A stretch of 64,000 bases of DNA from JABDGR01 sp964561455 (lineage in GTDB: Bacteria > Verrucomicrobiota > Verrucomicrobiia > Opitutales > JABDGR01). The number at the start of each line of letters is the position of its first letter. Positions within the stretch are counted from its first letter, which is position 1. The notes below the pieces were generated by a model, which saw only the letters and a program-made list of their open reading frames with translations, was not told the origin of the DNA and ran no database searches. The DNA lies in the NCBI GenBank assembly GCA_964561455.1, contig CAZLPS010000003.1, forward strand, positions 1 through 64,000, written 5' to 3'. The position numbers were made by a program, and so were the translations under genes. Below are positions 7,246 through 15,371 of the stretch, in pieces.

Positions 7246-9198
7246 GTGCCCGCCCCCCAGCCATCCAACGCGCCCGCCCCCAACTACGCCAACGGGGCCC
7301 TCATTGCGCGGCTGCTCAAGCTGACCTGGCAGTATAAATACCTCTGCCTCCAGGTTCTGCTGCTCCAGTTGGTGCTGCTGACGATGGGTTTGCTGGGTCT
7401 GAATTTGACGGGCGTCGGCATTGACTATGTCCGCCATGCGGTGGACCCAACCATTCCCGCGCCGAACTGGCCGGTGTGGCTGCCGGCGCCGGCGGCGGGC
7501 TCGGGGGTGATGGTGGGCCTGTGGATTTTGGCCGGGGGGATTTTGGGCTTTGCCCTGCTGCGCTCGGCGCTCAATTACATCTACTCGATTGGCCTCGCGC
7601 TGCTGACCCAGCACAAGCTGGTGGTGGATTTGCGCTCGAAGGTTTACGACAAACTCCAGCGTCTTTCCTTCCGCTTTTTCGACGAGAACGCGACGGGCTC
7701 GATCATCAACCGGTGCACGACTGATGCCCAGAATGTCCGCGCGTTTGTGGATCAGGTGGTGATCCAGATTTTCATCATGCTGATTTCGTTGACGGTGTAC
7801 GTCATCTACATGGTGAACATCAGCCCGGCGCTGACGCTGGCCTGCATGGCGACGATGCCGCTGCTCTGGTACCGCTCCGTGAAATTTGCCCGGCAGATTC
7901 GCCCGAGCTATGTCGAGAACCGCGAATTGATGGACAAGCTGGTGCTCTCCTTCGCGGAGTGCATCCAGGGCATGGCGACGATCAAGGGCTTTGCGCTGGA
8001 AGACCAGGCGGCGGAGCGCTTCGACGCCGACAACCGCCGCGTGGCCGAGCAACGCCACGAAATTTTCCGCGCGGTCAGCCTGTATTCCCCGAGCATGGAT
8101 TTTTTGACGCAGGTGGGCATGATTGCACTGCTGGCGTACGGCGGCTCGCTGGCCATGAGCGGGGAAATTCCCCTCGGCGCGGGCCTGGTCGTCTTCGCCG
8201 GGTTGCTCCAGCAGTTTTCGAGTCAGGTCAACGTCATGGCGACGGTGGCGGACAGCGTGCAGTTGGCGCTGACCAGCGCGCGGCGGGTGTTCGAGGTGCT
8301 TGATGCGCCCATCGAGGTGCAATCGCCGCCGAACGCGGAGCCGATGGGAAAAATCAAGGGCGAGATTGTTTTTGACCACGTCAGCTTTTCGTACAAGGCC
8401 GAGCACGCGGCGCTGGCGGACATTTCCTTCACCGTGAAACCGGGAGAACTCATCGCCATCGCCGGGGCGACGGGCTCGGGCAAGAGCGTGCTCATGTCGC
8501 TGATTCCGCGCTTTTACGACCCGAAGGCCGGGCGCATCCTGCTCGATGGGCGCGATTTGCGCTCGCTGCCGCTCGAGGAACTGCGCCGGTCCATCGGCCT
8601 CGTCTTCCAGGAGAATTTCCTGTTTTCGAACACCGTGGCGGCGAACATCGCCTTTGGCAATCCCGAGGCCTCGCCGGAGCAAATCGAGCGCGCGGCGCGG
8701 ATCGCGGCGGCGGACAAATTTATCAAGGACCTGCCCCAGGGCTACGAAACGCTGCTCGGCGAGCTGGGCACGAATCTTTCCGGCGGGCAGCGTCAACGCC
8801 TCGCCATCGCCCGCGCGCTGCTGCTCGACCCGGCGATTCTGATTCTCGATGACCCGACGGCCGCGGTGGATCCCGGCACGGAGCATGAAATCATCGAGGC
8901 GCTCGAACGGGCGGTGCAGGGCCGCACGACCTTCATCGTCGCCCACCGCCTCAGCACGCTGCGCCGGGCGGACCGCGTGCTGGTGCTCGAACATGGCCGG
9001 CTGGTGCAACAAGGCAAGCACGAGGAATTGATGAAGCAGCCCGGGGCGTATGCCCGCGCGGTGAGCATCCAGGGCCTCGATTTTGAAAGCTTGCGCCTGT
9101 TGCAAAACACGCGGGGGCCGTTTCCCTTGCGCACGGTCATTCCCCGGCCCGAAATGCCGCCCCCCGAAATTCCGCCGATGGAAGGAGGGTCGCCATGA
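7246..9198 (+). CDS. ABC exporter half-transporter with degenerate Walker B (heterodimer subunit 1)
   Basis: A 650-residue membrane-NBD half-transporter. An MsbA-like six-helix domain covers about residues 20-340. The nucleotide-binding domain has Walker A GATGSGKS (about 406), signature LSGGQRQR (about 511) and Walker B ILILDDPTAAVD (about 531). The catalytic Glu after the Walker B Asp is Asp here, as in the degenerate site of heterodimeric exporters such as TM287/288 or LmrCD. The overlapping next gene supplies the complementary half. The GTG start follows a heptad tract directly, with no clear Shine-Dalgarno. The protein exports a lipophilic or drug-like substrate across the inner membrane; the substrate is unknown. 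Confidence 0.9.
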   Translation: MPAPQPSNAPAPNYANGALIARLLKLTWQYKYLCLQVLLLQLVLLTMGLLGLNLTGVGIDYVRHAVDPTIPAPNWPVWLPAPAAGSGVMVGLWILAGGILGFALLRSALNYIYSIGLALLTQHKLVVDLRSKVYDKLQRLSFRFFDENATGSIINRCTTDAQNVRAFVDQVVIQIFIMLISLTVYVIYMVNISPALTLACMATMPLLWYRSVKFARQIRPSYVENRELMDKLVLSFAECIQGMATIKGFALEDQAAERFDADNRRVAEQRHEIFRAVSLYSPSMDFLTQVGMIALLAYGGSLAMSGEIPLGAGLVVFAGLLQQFSSQVNVMATVADSVQLALTSARRVFEVLDAPIEVQSPPNAEPMGKIKGEIVFDHVSFSYKAEHAALADISFTVKPGELIAIAGATGSGKSVLMSLIPRFYDPKAGRILLDGRDLRSLPLEELRRSIGLVFQENFLFSNTVAANIAFGNPEASPEQIERAARIAAADKFIKDLPQGYETLLGELGTNLSGGQRQRLAIARALLLDPAILILDDPTAAVDPGTEHEIIEALERAVQGRTTFIVAHRLSTLRRADRVLVLEHGRLVQQGKHEELMKQPGAYARAVSIQGLDFESLRLLQNTRGPFPLRTVIPRPEMPPPEIPPMEGGSP

Positions 9199-11090
9199 GT
9201 GACCAGGGTGATTGGATGCGGTCCATCTTCCGCCGGCCGGCCAAGCCGCACGCGCAAGTGCGCCACGAAATGTCGCTGGCGCGCGGAGCCCCGCGCGGCG
9301 ACTGGGACGACGACCACGCGAACGAACCGCGCACGTTGAACCTGAACATCCTGCGGCGGTTGTTCAGCTACACCTCGCCGTATGCGAAGCGGCGCAACCG
9401 GCTGTTCGCGCTGGTGACCATCCGCTCGATGCAATTGCCGCTGCTGGCTTGGGCCGTGGGCGCGATCATCCAGGGCCCCGTGGCCGCGCACGACGCGACC
9501 AAGCTCCTTTGGGCGCTGGTGGCGTATCTCGGGCTGGTGCTGTTCACGGACTGGACACTCTACTACCGCCAACTCTACGCGCTCGAACTCGGCGAGAACG
9601 TGACGCGCGACTTGCGGCTGATTTTGTTAAAACACCTCTTTACCCTGCCGATGGCGTTTTTCCACCGGACGAAGGTGGGGAGTGTCATCAGCCGGATGAC
9701 CAGCGACATCGAGGCCGTGCGCCTCGGGGTGCAGAATTTCCTGTTCGTCGGGCTGGTGCAGTGCGGCCAGATGTTCTGCGCGTGCGTGCTGATGCTGCAT
9801 TACAACTGGAAACTCTTTCTCGTCGTCCTGCTGACGGCGATTCCGGCCTGGGGGCTCGACCGGTTCTTCCGCAGCCGCCTCAGCGAAGCCACCCGCAAGA
9901 TGCAGGAGAGTTTTTCGCGCGTGACGGCGTCCCTCGCGGAGTCCGTGGCGGGCATCCGGGTGACGCAGAGCTTTGGGCGCGAGGCCGTGAACGCGGGCAT
10001 TTTCAAGCGCCTGGCGCACGACCATTCGCTGTATAATCTGAATTTCGCGCGGGCGAGCGGGCAGTTCATTCCGCTGCTGGAGGTGAATTCGCAGTTCTTC
10101 ATTTCCACCGTGTTGCTGGTCGGCGGCTATTGCGCGTTCCATCCCGAGTGGAACATGCCCGCGGGCGATTTGATTGTCTTTTTCTTTTTGGCGAACCAGT
10201 TCTTCGGTCCAATTACCGTGCTGGGGAATCAATTCGCGCAGGCGTTGACGGCCCTCGCCGGCGCCGAGCGGCTCTTCCGCACGCTCGACACGCCGCCCGA
10301 CTGGCAAGATGCACCGGATGCGCAGACCCTGCCCCGCCTGCACGGCCGGGTGGAATTCCGCAACGTGACGTTTGGCTACGACCCGAAGCGCCCGGTGCTC
10401 AACGGCATTTCCTTCACCGCTGAGCCGGGGCAGACGATTGCGCTGGTCGGCCACACCGGCAGCGGGAAGACGAGTATTATTAATCTGCTGTCGAAATTCT
10501 ACCAGGCGCAGGGCGGGGAGATTCTGCTCGATGGCGTGGAGATCAAGACGGTCACCGGCTCCTCGCTGCGGCGGCAAATGGGATTGGTGTTGCAGCAGAG
10601 TTTCCTCTTCACCGGCACGGTGGCGGACAATATCCGCCTGCCCAAACCCACCGCGACCGACGAGGAAGTGCTCGCGGTGCTGAAACGGCTGGATTGCCTG
10701 GACCTGCTGCAATCGCTGCCGCAGGGCCTGCACACGATGGTGGGGGAAAAGGGCCGGGGTTTATCGGCTGGGCAACAGCAGTTGGTCTGCTTCGCCCGCG
10801 CGATGCTGGCCGACCCGCGGATTCTGATTTTGGATGAGGCGACGAGCGCGATTGACACCATTACGGAGGCGCGGCTCCAGGCGGCGCTGGCAAAATTGCT
10901 CGAAGGTCGGACGAGTTTCGTGGTCGCGCACCGGTTGAGCACGATTCGGACGGCGAGCCAGGTGCTGGTGATTGACCACGGGCATTTGATCGAACGCGGG
11001 ACGCACGCGCAGTTGCTGACGCAGGGGGGAGTGTACGCGGCGCTGTACCGGCAGTTTGCGAGTGTGGCGGAAGGGGAGGCGCGGAATTAA
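9195..11090 (+). CDS. ABC exporter half-transporter (heterodimer subunit 2)
   Basis: A 631-residue half-transporter overlapping the previous gene by ATGA and preceded by GGAGGG. The membrane domain (about residues 55-350) is followed by an NBD with Walker A GHTGSGKT (about 419), a non-canonical signature LSAGQQQL (about 523), a canonical Walker B with catalytic Glu (ILILDEATSAID, about 542) and the H-loop (VAHRLSTIR). The degenerate signature here would pair with the Asp-containing Walker B of subunit 1. The consensus ATPase site would form from this Walker A/B plus subunit 1's LSGGQ. The arrangement is exactly that of asymmetric heterodimeric exporters. Confidence 0.9.
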   Translation: MSDQGDWMRSIFRRPAKPHAQVRHEMSLARGAPRGDWDDDHANEPRTLNLNILRRLFSYTSPYAKRRNRLFALVTIRSMQLPLLAWAVGAIIQGPVAAHDATKLLWALVAYLGLVLFTDWTLYYRQLYALELGENVTRDLRLILLKHLFTLPMAFFHRTKVGSVISRMTSDIEAVRLGVQNFLFVGLVQCGQMFCACVLMLHYNWKLFLVVLLTAIPAWGLDRFFRSRLSEATRKMQESFSRVTASLAESVAGIRVTQSFGREAVNAGIFKRLAHDHSLYNLNFARASGQFIPLLEVNSQFFISTVLLVGGYCAFHPEWNMPAGDLIVFFFLANQFFGPITVLGNQFAQALTALAGAERLFRTLDTPPDWQDAPDAQTLPRLHGRVEFRNVTFGYDPKRPVLNGISFTAEPGQTIALVGHTGSGKTSIINLLSKFYQAQGGEILLDGVEIKTVTGSSLRRQMGLVLQQSFLFTGTVADNIRLPKPTATDEEVLAVLKRLDCLDLLQSLPQGLHTMVGEKGRGLSAGQQQLVCFARAMLADPRILILDEATSAIDTITEARLQAALAKLLEGRTSFVVAHRLSTIRTASQVLVIDHGHLIERGTHAQLLTQGGVYAALYRQFASVAEGEARN

Positions 11091-11334
11091 GAAGTAAAAA
11101 TTAAGAATTAAGAAGGTTGAAGCAGGGAGCCGGGAGCAGGGAGCGGGGAGCTGGGAGTGGGGAGAAAAAATGCGAACTTCTAGCTCTTAGCTTCCAGCTT
11201 CCGGAGAGCGACTCCTGACTGCTGACTCCTGTCTCCTGACTCCGTCAGGGGCTTCCCAGTTCCAACTTCTAACTCCCAGCTTCTTGCTTCCTGTTTCACT
11301 CTTCACCCTTTACTCTTCACTCTTCTTTTCCTCT
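11091..11334. repeat. Purine-then-pyrimidine heptad tract
   Basis: Purine-strand AATTAAG and GGGAGCR units (11092-11165) switch to pyrimidine-strand TTCTAGC, CTCCTGACTC and TTCACTC units (11176-11330). The last units run directly into the translated start region of the double-ATPase gene. Confidence 0.85.
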
Positions 11335-12972
11335 GTGCTCGCTCCACCCCTTGTCTCCCTCCGGAACGTTCGCCTGACCCTCGGCGGGCGGGTGGTTTTG
11401 CGCGGGGTGACTTGGGCGATTCGGCGCGGCGAGGGCTGGTTGGTAATGGGCGCGAATGGGGCGGGCAAGACCAGTTTGCTGCGCATTGTCGCCGGGCGGA
11501 TTTGGCCGGACCCGGGGAAGCGCGGCGGCGAGCGGATTTACCATTTTGGCGGAAAGAGCAGTGCGAGCCCGATTGGCCTCGAGGGGCGGATTGCGTGGCT
11601 CTCGCCTGAGACCCATCAGCGATTTGCGCGGCTGGAGACGCCGATTTCGGCGGGGGACGTGGTGCTGACGGGGTTTGCGAACACTTTTTTACTGACGCAC
11701 CGGCCGACGGCGAAGCAGCGGGCGGCGGCAAAGGGGCTTGCGGCGAAGCTCGGATTAACCCCACTTTGGCGCCGGCCGTTTGTGGAGCTTTCGCAGGGTC
11801 AGCAGCGGCTGGTGTTGCTGGCGCGCGCGCTGGCGCCGAAGCCGATTTTGCTGGTTCTCGACGAATTCTCCGATGGCCTTGACCACGCCACGCGGGCGCG
11901 GGTGGGCAAGGTGCTCGGGCAACGACTGCGCGCGGGTGCCACCGTAATCGTGGCAAGCCACCGGGCTAGCGACGCGCTGCCGGGGATGAACCATGAATTA
12001 AGAATTAAGAATTTAGAATTAAGAATTTTAAAGGTCGGGAAAAACACCGGGCAATCGCGTGCCGGGCGCGAGACGAAGGATGCATTGCCCTCAAATTTCA
12101 AATTTCAGATTTCAAATAACAGCGCCTCAGTCTCCCGCAAGGCGGGATCCCTTGGACCCACTGTCCCTTCGTCGGAGGACTCCCCGCTCCCTGCTCCCCG
12201 CTCCCCGATCGCATCTTCCCTCGTCCACTTTTCCCACGCCTCCGTCTACGTCGGCGACCATGCGCGGACGAAACGGATTTTGCATGATATCAACTGGACC
12301 GTCCTGCCGGGCGAAACTTGGGCGGTGATGGGCGCGAACGGCAGCGGGAAATCCACCTTGCTGCGGGCAATTTATGGCGAGCTGTCCGTCGCGCGCGGCG
12401 GGGTGCTGTTGCGGTTTGGGCGGGATGCGCGGGCGCTGCCCTTGCCCGAGGCGCGGGCGTGGATGGGCTATGTTTCGCCAGCTTTGCAGCATCATTATGC
12501 GGCGGATGTATCCGTTGAAGAAGTGGTGGCCTCAGGCTTTCAGGCGGCGATTGGGTTGTTGCGGGCGCCGACGAAGGCCGAGTTGACCGCGGCGCGGGCG
12601 GGATTGCGCGGGTTGGGAATGGCGCGGTTGGCGAAACGGCGATGGGGGGCGATGTCATTTGGCGAGGCGCGGTTGGCGTTGCTGGCGCGGGCGCTGGTGG
12701 GGATGGGGAACAAGCGGGCGCAGTCCCGCGGCCGCGGGACGCCCCAACCTCAAAATCTCGCCTCTCATTACCTGCGCCCACTATTGATTTTGGACGAACC
12801 CTGCGACGGCCTTTCGCCGACGGCTCGGACTCGATTTCTCCGTGCGGTTGAACGCGCGGCGCGGCATGGCGCGCAGATCATCATCGCGGCGCACCGCAAT
12901 GAGGATCTACCCGCCGGAATCAACCGGATTTTGCGCCTTCATAACGGCCGGGTGATTGGAATTATGTCCTGA
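11335..12972 (+). CDS. Double ABC ATPase (ModF/PhrA-like) with repeat-derived linker
   Basis: Two soluble ABC ATPase domains occur in one chain without membrane segments. Domain 1 has Walker A GANGAGKT, signature LSQGQQRL and Walker B LLVLDEFSDGLD. Domain 2 has Walker A GANGSGKS, a weak signature MSFGEARL and Walker B LLILDEPCDGLS. This is the ModF/PhrA layout, whose cellular role is poorly defined. I take the GTG at 11335 (LAPPLVSLRNV) as start, because the 17 upstream codons are TTCACTC repeats. The roughly 75-residue linker (11990-12215) is the translation of intergenic repeats. Domain 2 also holds a GC-rich insert (12707-12770) with the palindrome GTCCCGCGGCCGCGGGAC. Confidence 0.8.
   Translation: MLAPPLVSLRNVRLTLGGRVVLRGVTWAIRRGEGWLVMGANGAGKTSLLRIVAGRIWPDPGKRGGERIYHFGGKSSASPIGLEGRIAWLSPETHQRFARLETPISAGDVVLTGFANTFLLTHRPTAKQRAAAKGLAAKLGLTPLWRRPFVELSQGQQRLVLLARALAPKPILLVLDEFSDGLDHATRARVGKVLGQRLRAGATVIVASHRASDALPGMNHELRIKNLELRILKVGKNTGQSRAGRETKDALPSNFKFQISNNSASVSRKAGSLGPTVPSSEDSPLPAPRSPIASSLVHFSHASVYVGDHARTKRILHDINWTVLPGETWAVMGANGSGKSTLLRAIYGELSVARGGVLLRFGRDARALPLPEARAWMGYVSPALQHHYAADVSVEEVVASGFQAAIGLLRAPTKAELTAARAGLRGLGMARLAKRRWGAMSFGEARLALLARALVGMGNKRAQSRGRGTPQPQNLASHYLRPLLILDEPCDGLSPTARTRFLRAVERAARHGAQIIIAAHRNEDLPAGINRILRLHNGRVIGIMS
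11988..12215. repeat. Heptad repeats in frame inside the double ATPase gene
   Basis: AATTAAG units (11995-12030), a TTTCAAATTTCAGATTTC run (12093-12118), an inverted TCCCGCAAGGCGGGA (12131-12145) and CTCCCTG/CTCCCCG units (12183-12208) lie one after another. All stay in frame and code MNHELRIKNLELRIL, NFKFQISNNS and LPAPRSPIASS between the two ATPase domains. Confidence 0.85.
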
Positions 12973-13280
12973 AGGGACAGAGGGACAGAGGGACAAAGGG
13001 ACAGAGGGACAAAGGGGAAAACACCGGAGATCTTGAATTCAGGAGCCAGGAAACAGGAGTCAGGAGACAGGAGACCGGAGGCAGAAGTCAGAAGGAAAAA
13101 GTCAGAAGACTGGAGTTCGGAATTCATCCTACATCCTGCTTCATACCCCGTTATCAATTTCTGGACCCTCCTGACTCCTGACTCCTGTCTCCCCGCTCCC
13201 CGCTTCTAGCTTCCAGCTTCTAGCTTCTAGCTTCTAGCCCCTTTGTCCCTCTGTCCCTTTGTCCCTCTGTCCCTTGCTAT
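12973..13280. repeat. Intergenic tract forming a nested giant inverted repeat
   Basis: GGGACAGA octads at 12981-13017 are the exact reverse complement of 13238-13274 (37 bp). Inside these arms, GGAGTCA/GGAGACA heptads (13040-13082) face CTCCTGACTC heptads (13168-13195). The whole gap between two co-directional genes can therefore fold on itself. No gene is seen. The tract may act as a terminator or mRNA 3' end for the double ATPase gene. Confidence 0.85.
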
Positions 13281-13313
13281 CTAATAAATTTGCCTTCACC
13301 AATACCGGCCATT

Positions 13314-13811
13314 ATGGGTTTTACCCCAGACCCATCCATGCGCCCTGTTCCTTCCAGCGTTCGTACGGCGGCCCGCGCGGTTGTCGTACGCGACGGCCGG
13401 TTGTTGGCCATCGCCATGCGCGACCGCGAGGGCGAGTTCTTCATCCTTCCCGGCGGCGGCCAGCGGCACGGGGAAACCCTGGCCGAAACTTTGCGTCGCG
13501 AAACGAAGGAGGAAATCGGCGTGGGGCTGGAGCCCGGCCCCGTCCTGTACGTGCGCGAATACATCGGCAAGAACCATGACTTTGCGCGGGAACACCTGCA
13601 TTTTCACCAGGTGGAGGTGGTGTTCCGTTGTCAATTGCCGGCGGGGGCTGAACCGGGCGCCGGGGCGGCCCATGACCGGCGGCAGGTGGGCGTCGCGTGG
13701 CTCGAGCTGGCGAAGCTCGGCGAATGCCGGTTCTTTCCGGCCTTTCTCAAAAAGTGCGTGCGCGGCGGCGACCTCGCCGTGGATCCGATTTACTGGGGAG
13801 ATTTGAATTAA
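13314..13811 (+). CDS. Nudix hydrolase
   Basis: A protein of about 165 residues with a complete Nudix box (GGGQRHGETLAETLRRETKE, then EIGV) fitting GX5EX7REUXEEXGU. Nudix enzymes cleave nucleoside-diphosphate-linked compounds with Mg2+ bound by the box glutamates. The substrate cannot be predicted. ATG at 13314 (MGFTPDPSMRPVP) or 13338 (MRPVPSS) is more plausible than an upstream TTG next to the repeats. The stop lies two bases before the start of the cyclase gene, so the two are probably cotranscribed. Confidence 0.85.
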   Translation: MGFTPDPSMRPVPSSVRTAARAVVVRDGRLLAIAMRDREGEFFILPGGGQRHGETLAETLRRETKEEIGVGLEPGPVLYVREYIGKNHDFAREHLHFHQVEVVFRCQLPAGAEPGAGAAHDRRQVGVAWLELAKLGECRFFPAFLKKCVRGGDLAVDPIYWGDLN

Positions 13812-13813
13812 TC

Positions 13814-14869
13814 ATGAAATCCGCAACCACCGTCCTGGCGAAATACGCCTTCATTGACATCGTGAACTACACGAAGAACCGCAGCGTTGAGGCGCAGTCG
13901 GACATTATTGACGCGCTCAACGGCCTCGTGGCGCGCGTCTGCGAGGAGCTGAAGATCTCCAAGGAGCAGCGCATCATGCTGCCGACGGGCGACGGCATGT
14001 GCGTCGCGTTCCTCAATTACAATTTTTTCGACATCAACATGATTTTCTCGTTCAAGCTCCTCGAACTCATCCAGGAGCACAACAAACAGCAGACGGACGA
14101 GGCGTGGCGGTTCAAAGTCCGCATCGGCATCAACGAAAACCAGGACAACCTTGTCCGCGACATCAACGGGGTCAACAATCTCGCCGGCAGCGGCATCAAC
14201 CGCGCCCAACGCGTGATGGACATGGGCGACGATTCGCAAATCCTGCTCGGCCAGGCCTCCTATGAAATCTTGCGGGGCCGCGAATTGTACATGAAGCATT
14301 TTCGGGAATTTACCGCCCACGACAAACACGGGGACGCGTTTTATGTCTATCAATTCGTGGACGAGGAATTGAGCTATCTCAATTCCGCCACGCCCGACGC
14401 CTTTCGCGCCTCGGCCACCGCCAACTACGCCCGGCAGCCCTTGACGGATATCGTGGCCTGGACCATCGCGCTGGCCCACAAGCGGCACGATTTCTTTGCC
14501 CAAAAAAAGGATGACGCGCGCTTCGCCCAGGTTGCCAACACGCTGCTCTACCATTTGGCGCAGGATGAAATCGCGCGCAAGAAATCCACCCCGTTTAAGA
14601 AGCACCGGCTGACGGCGTACAAGGCCGGGTTCGCCCCGCTCGAGGAACAATTTAATTTCTACAAGGCGCAGGATTTTGGCATCATCGCGACGCTGGCCGA
14701 TCTCATTGACGACAAACATTACAAGGCGTTCTCCAAGTGCTTCGAGGGCGAGAATGACAGGAAGCTGTATGCGTTCCCCTCCGCCGAAGGCCTGCGGCGC
14801 CTCCACGAGGAATTTCCGGACTTGGAGGAGAGCCCGGCCATCCTCAAGGAGGCCGGCCAGGGCGGGTGA
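13814..14869 (+). CDS. Class III nucleotide cyclase-like protein
   Basis: A 352-residue soluble protein. The N-terminal half matches a class III adenylate/guanylate cyclase domain: the first metal Asp in YAFIDIVNYT, the second in PTGDGM, a dimerisation region RIGINENQDN, and a transition-state Asn/Arg pair in GSGINRAQRV. Both metal aspartates and the Asn-x3-Arg pair are present, so it may be active. The C-terminal 150 residues are charged and unrecognised. No transmembrane or sensor domain is visible. The direct junction with the Nudix gene suggests linked nucleotide metabolism or signalling; that is inference. Confidence 0.75.
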   Translation: MKSATTVLAKYAFIDIVNYTKNRSVEAQSDIIDALNGLVARVCEELKISKEQRIMLPTGDGMCVAFLNYNFFDINMIFSFKLLELIQEHNKQQTDEAWRFKVRIGINENQDNLVRDINGVNNLAGSGINRAQRVMDMGDDSQILLGQASYEILRGRELYMKHFREFTAHDKHGDAFYVYQFVDEELSYLNSATPDAFRASATANYARQPLTDIVAWTIALAHKRHDFFAQKKDDARFAQVANTLLYHLAQDEIARKKSTPFKKHRLTAYKAGFAPLEEQFNFYKAQDFGIIATLADLIDDKHYKAFSKCFEGENDRKLYAFPSAEGLRRLHEEFPDLEESPAILKEAGQGG

Positions 14870-15192
14870 GGGGCGGGGGGCGAATTAAGAATTAAGATTT
14901 AGGAATTAAGAAGCAGCTTCGACGGGCGCGGTATTCTTGTTTCTGCAGGCTGGCCTTTATTTGGGAGTGCGGGGAACAGTGGGGAGTAAATTGTTGTATT
15001 GCTTTATTGCTGTATTGTTGGCGGTTGCCAGAGGCGTTGCGGGACGGAGGCAGGCACGGAACGCTCAATGCTCAACGCTCAATGTTTAAAGCTTAATGCT
15101 TAACGTTTAAGTTCCGAATGCCGATACTTGGCGCCTAGAGTATTTTCGAGAATTCCGTTGCCAAATTGCGACGACAGACGGAAGCGGCGGCA
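14870..15192. repeat. Heptad repeats downstream of the cyclase gene
   Basis: AATTAAG units (14883-14912), a TTGCTTTATTGCTGTATTG run (14993-15022) and AACGCTCAATGCTCAACG / TTAATGC / TTAACG units (15060-15113). No gene is seen. Confidence 0.75.
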
Positions 15193-15303
15193 CTCCTCCG
15201 CACCTTTCAGGGCGGTGGTGTTTTTTTGGGGATGACTCCCAGGGTAGCTCCCGCTTTGCGGGAGCTACCCTGGGTTTGGCTCCGTCGCCCCGTTGGGGCG
15301 ACA
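15193..15303. repeat. REP-like multi-hairpin element, copy 1
   Basis: An ordered set of palindromes: an ACCTTTCAGGGCGG half-hairpin (15202-15215), a T-run, a 15-bp perfect hairpin (15240-15254 with 15258-15272, loop TTT), a TTTGGCTCCG spacer and the hairpin TCGCCCCGTTGGGGCGA (15285-15301). The same order occurs at 45541-45651. It lies just downstream of purA on the minus strand. Confidence 0.8.
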
Positions 15304-15371
15304 GTGAAACCTTCTCCAAGCGGCTAAGAGATTTTTTAAAATGCTCGAGTTACTGGAGGGCGCGAGTTTTG

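Noticed and set aside
7174..9105. A 643-residue open frame on the minus strand opposite the first ABC subunit
   Set aside because: It is rich in His, Arg and Gln in the way of antisense shadows of GC-rich genes, has no recognisable motif, and the opposite strand codes for a complete ABC half-transporter.
9627..10733. A 368-residue minus-strand frame inside the second ABC subunit
   Set aside because: Antisense shadow of an unmistakable coding region; no family motif or start signal.
12722..12739. An 18-bp perfect palindrome inside the double ATPase gene as an operator
   Set aside because: It lies in a GC-rich coding insert that resembles other dispersed palindromes of the window, so an operator role is not supported.
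13697..13813. Upstream start for the cyclase gene, inside the Nudix gene
   Set aside because: The cyclase fold begins at MKSATTVLAKYAFID (13814); the extra codons overlap conserved Nudix coding sequence.
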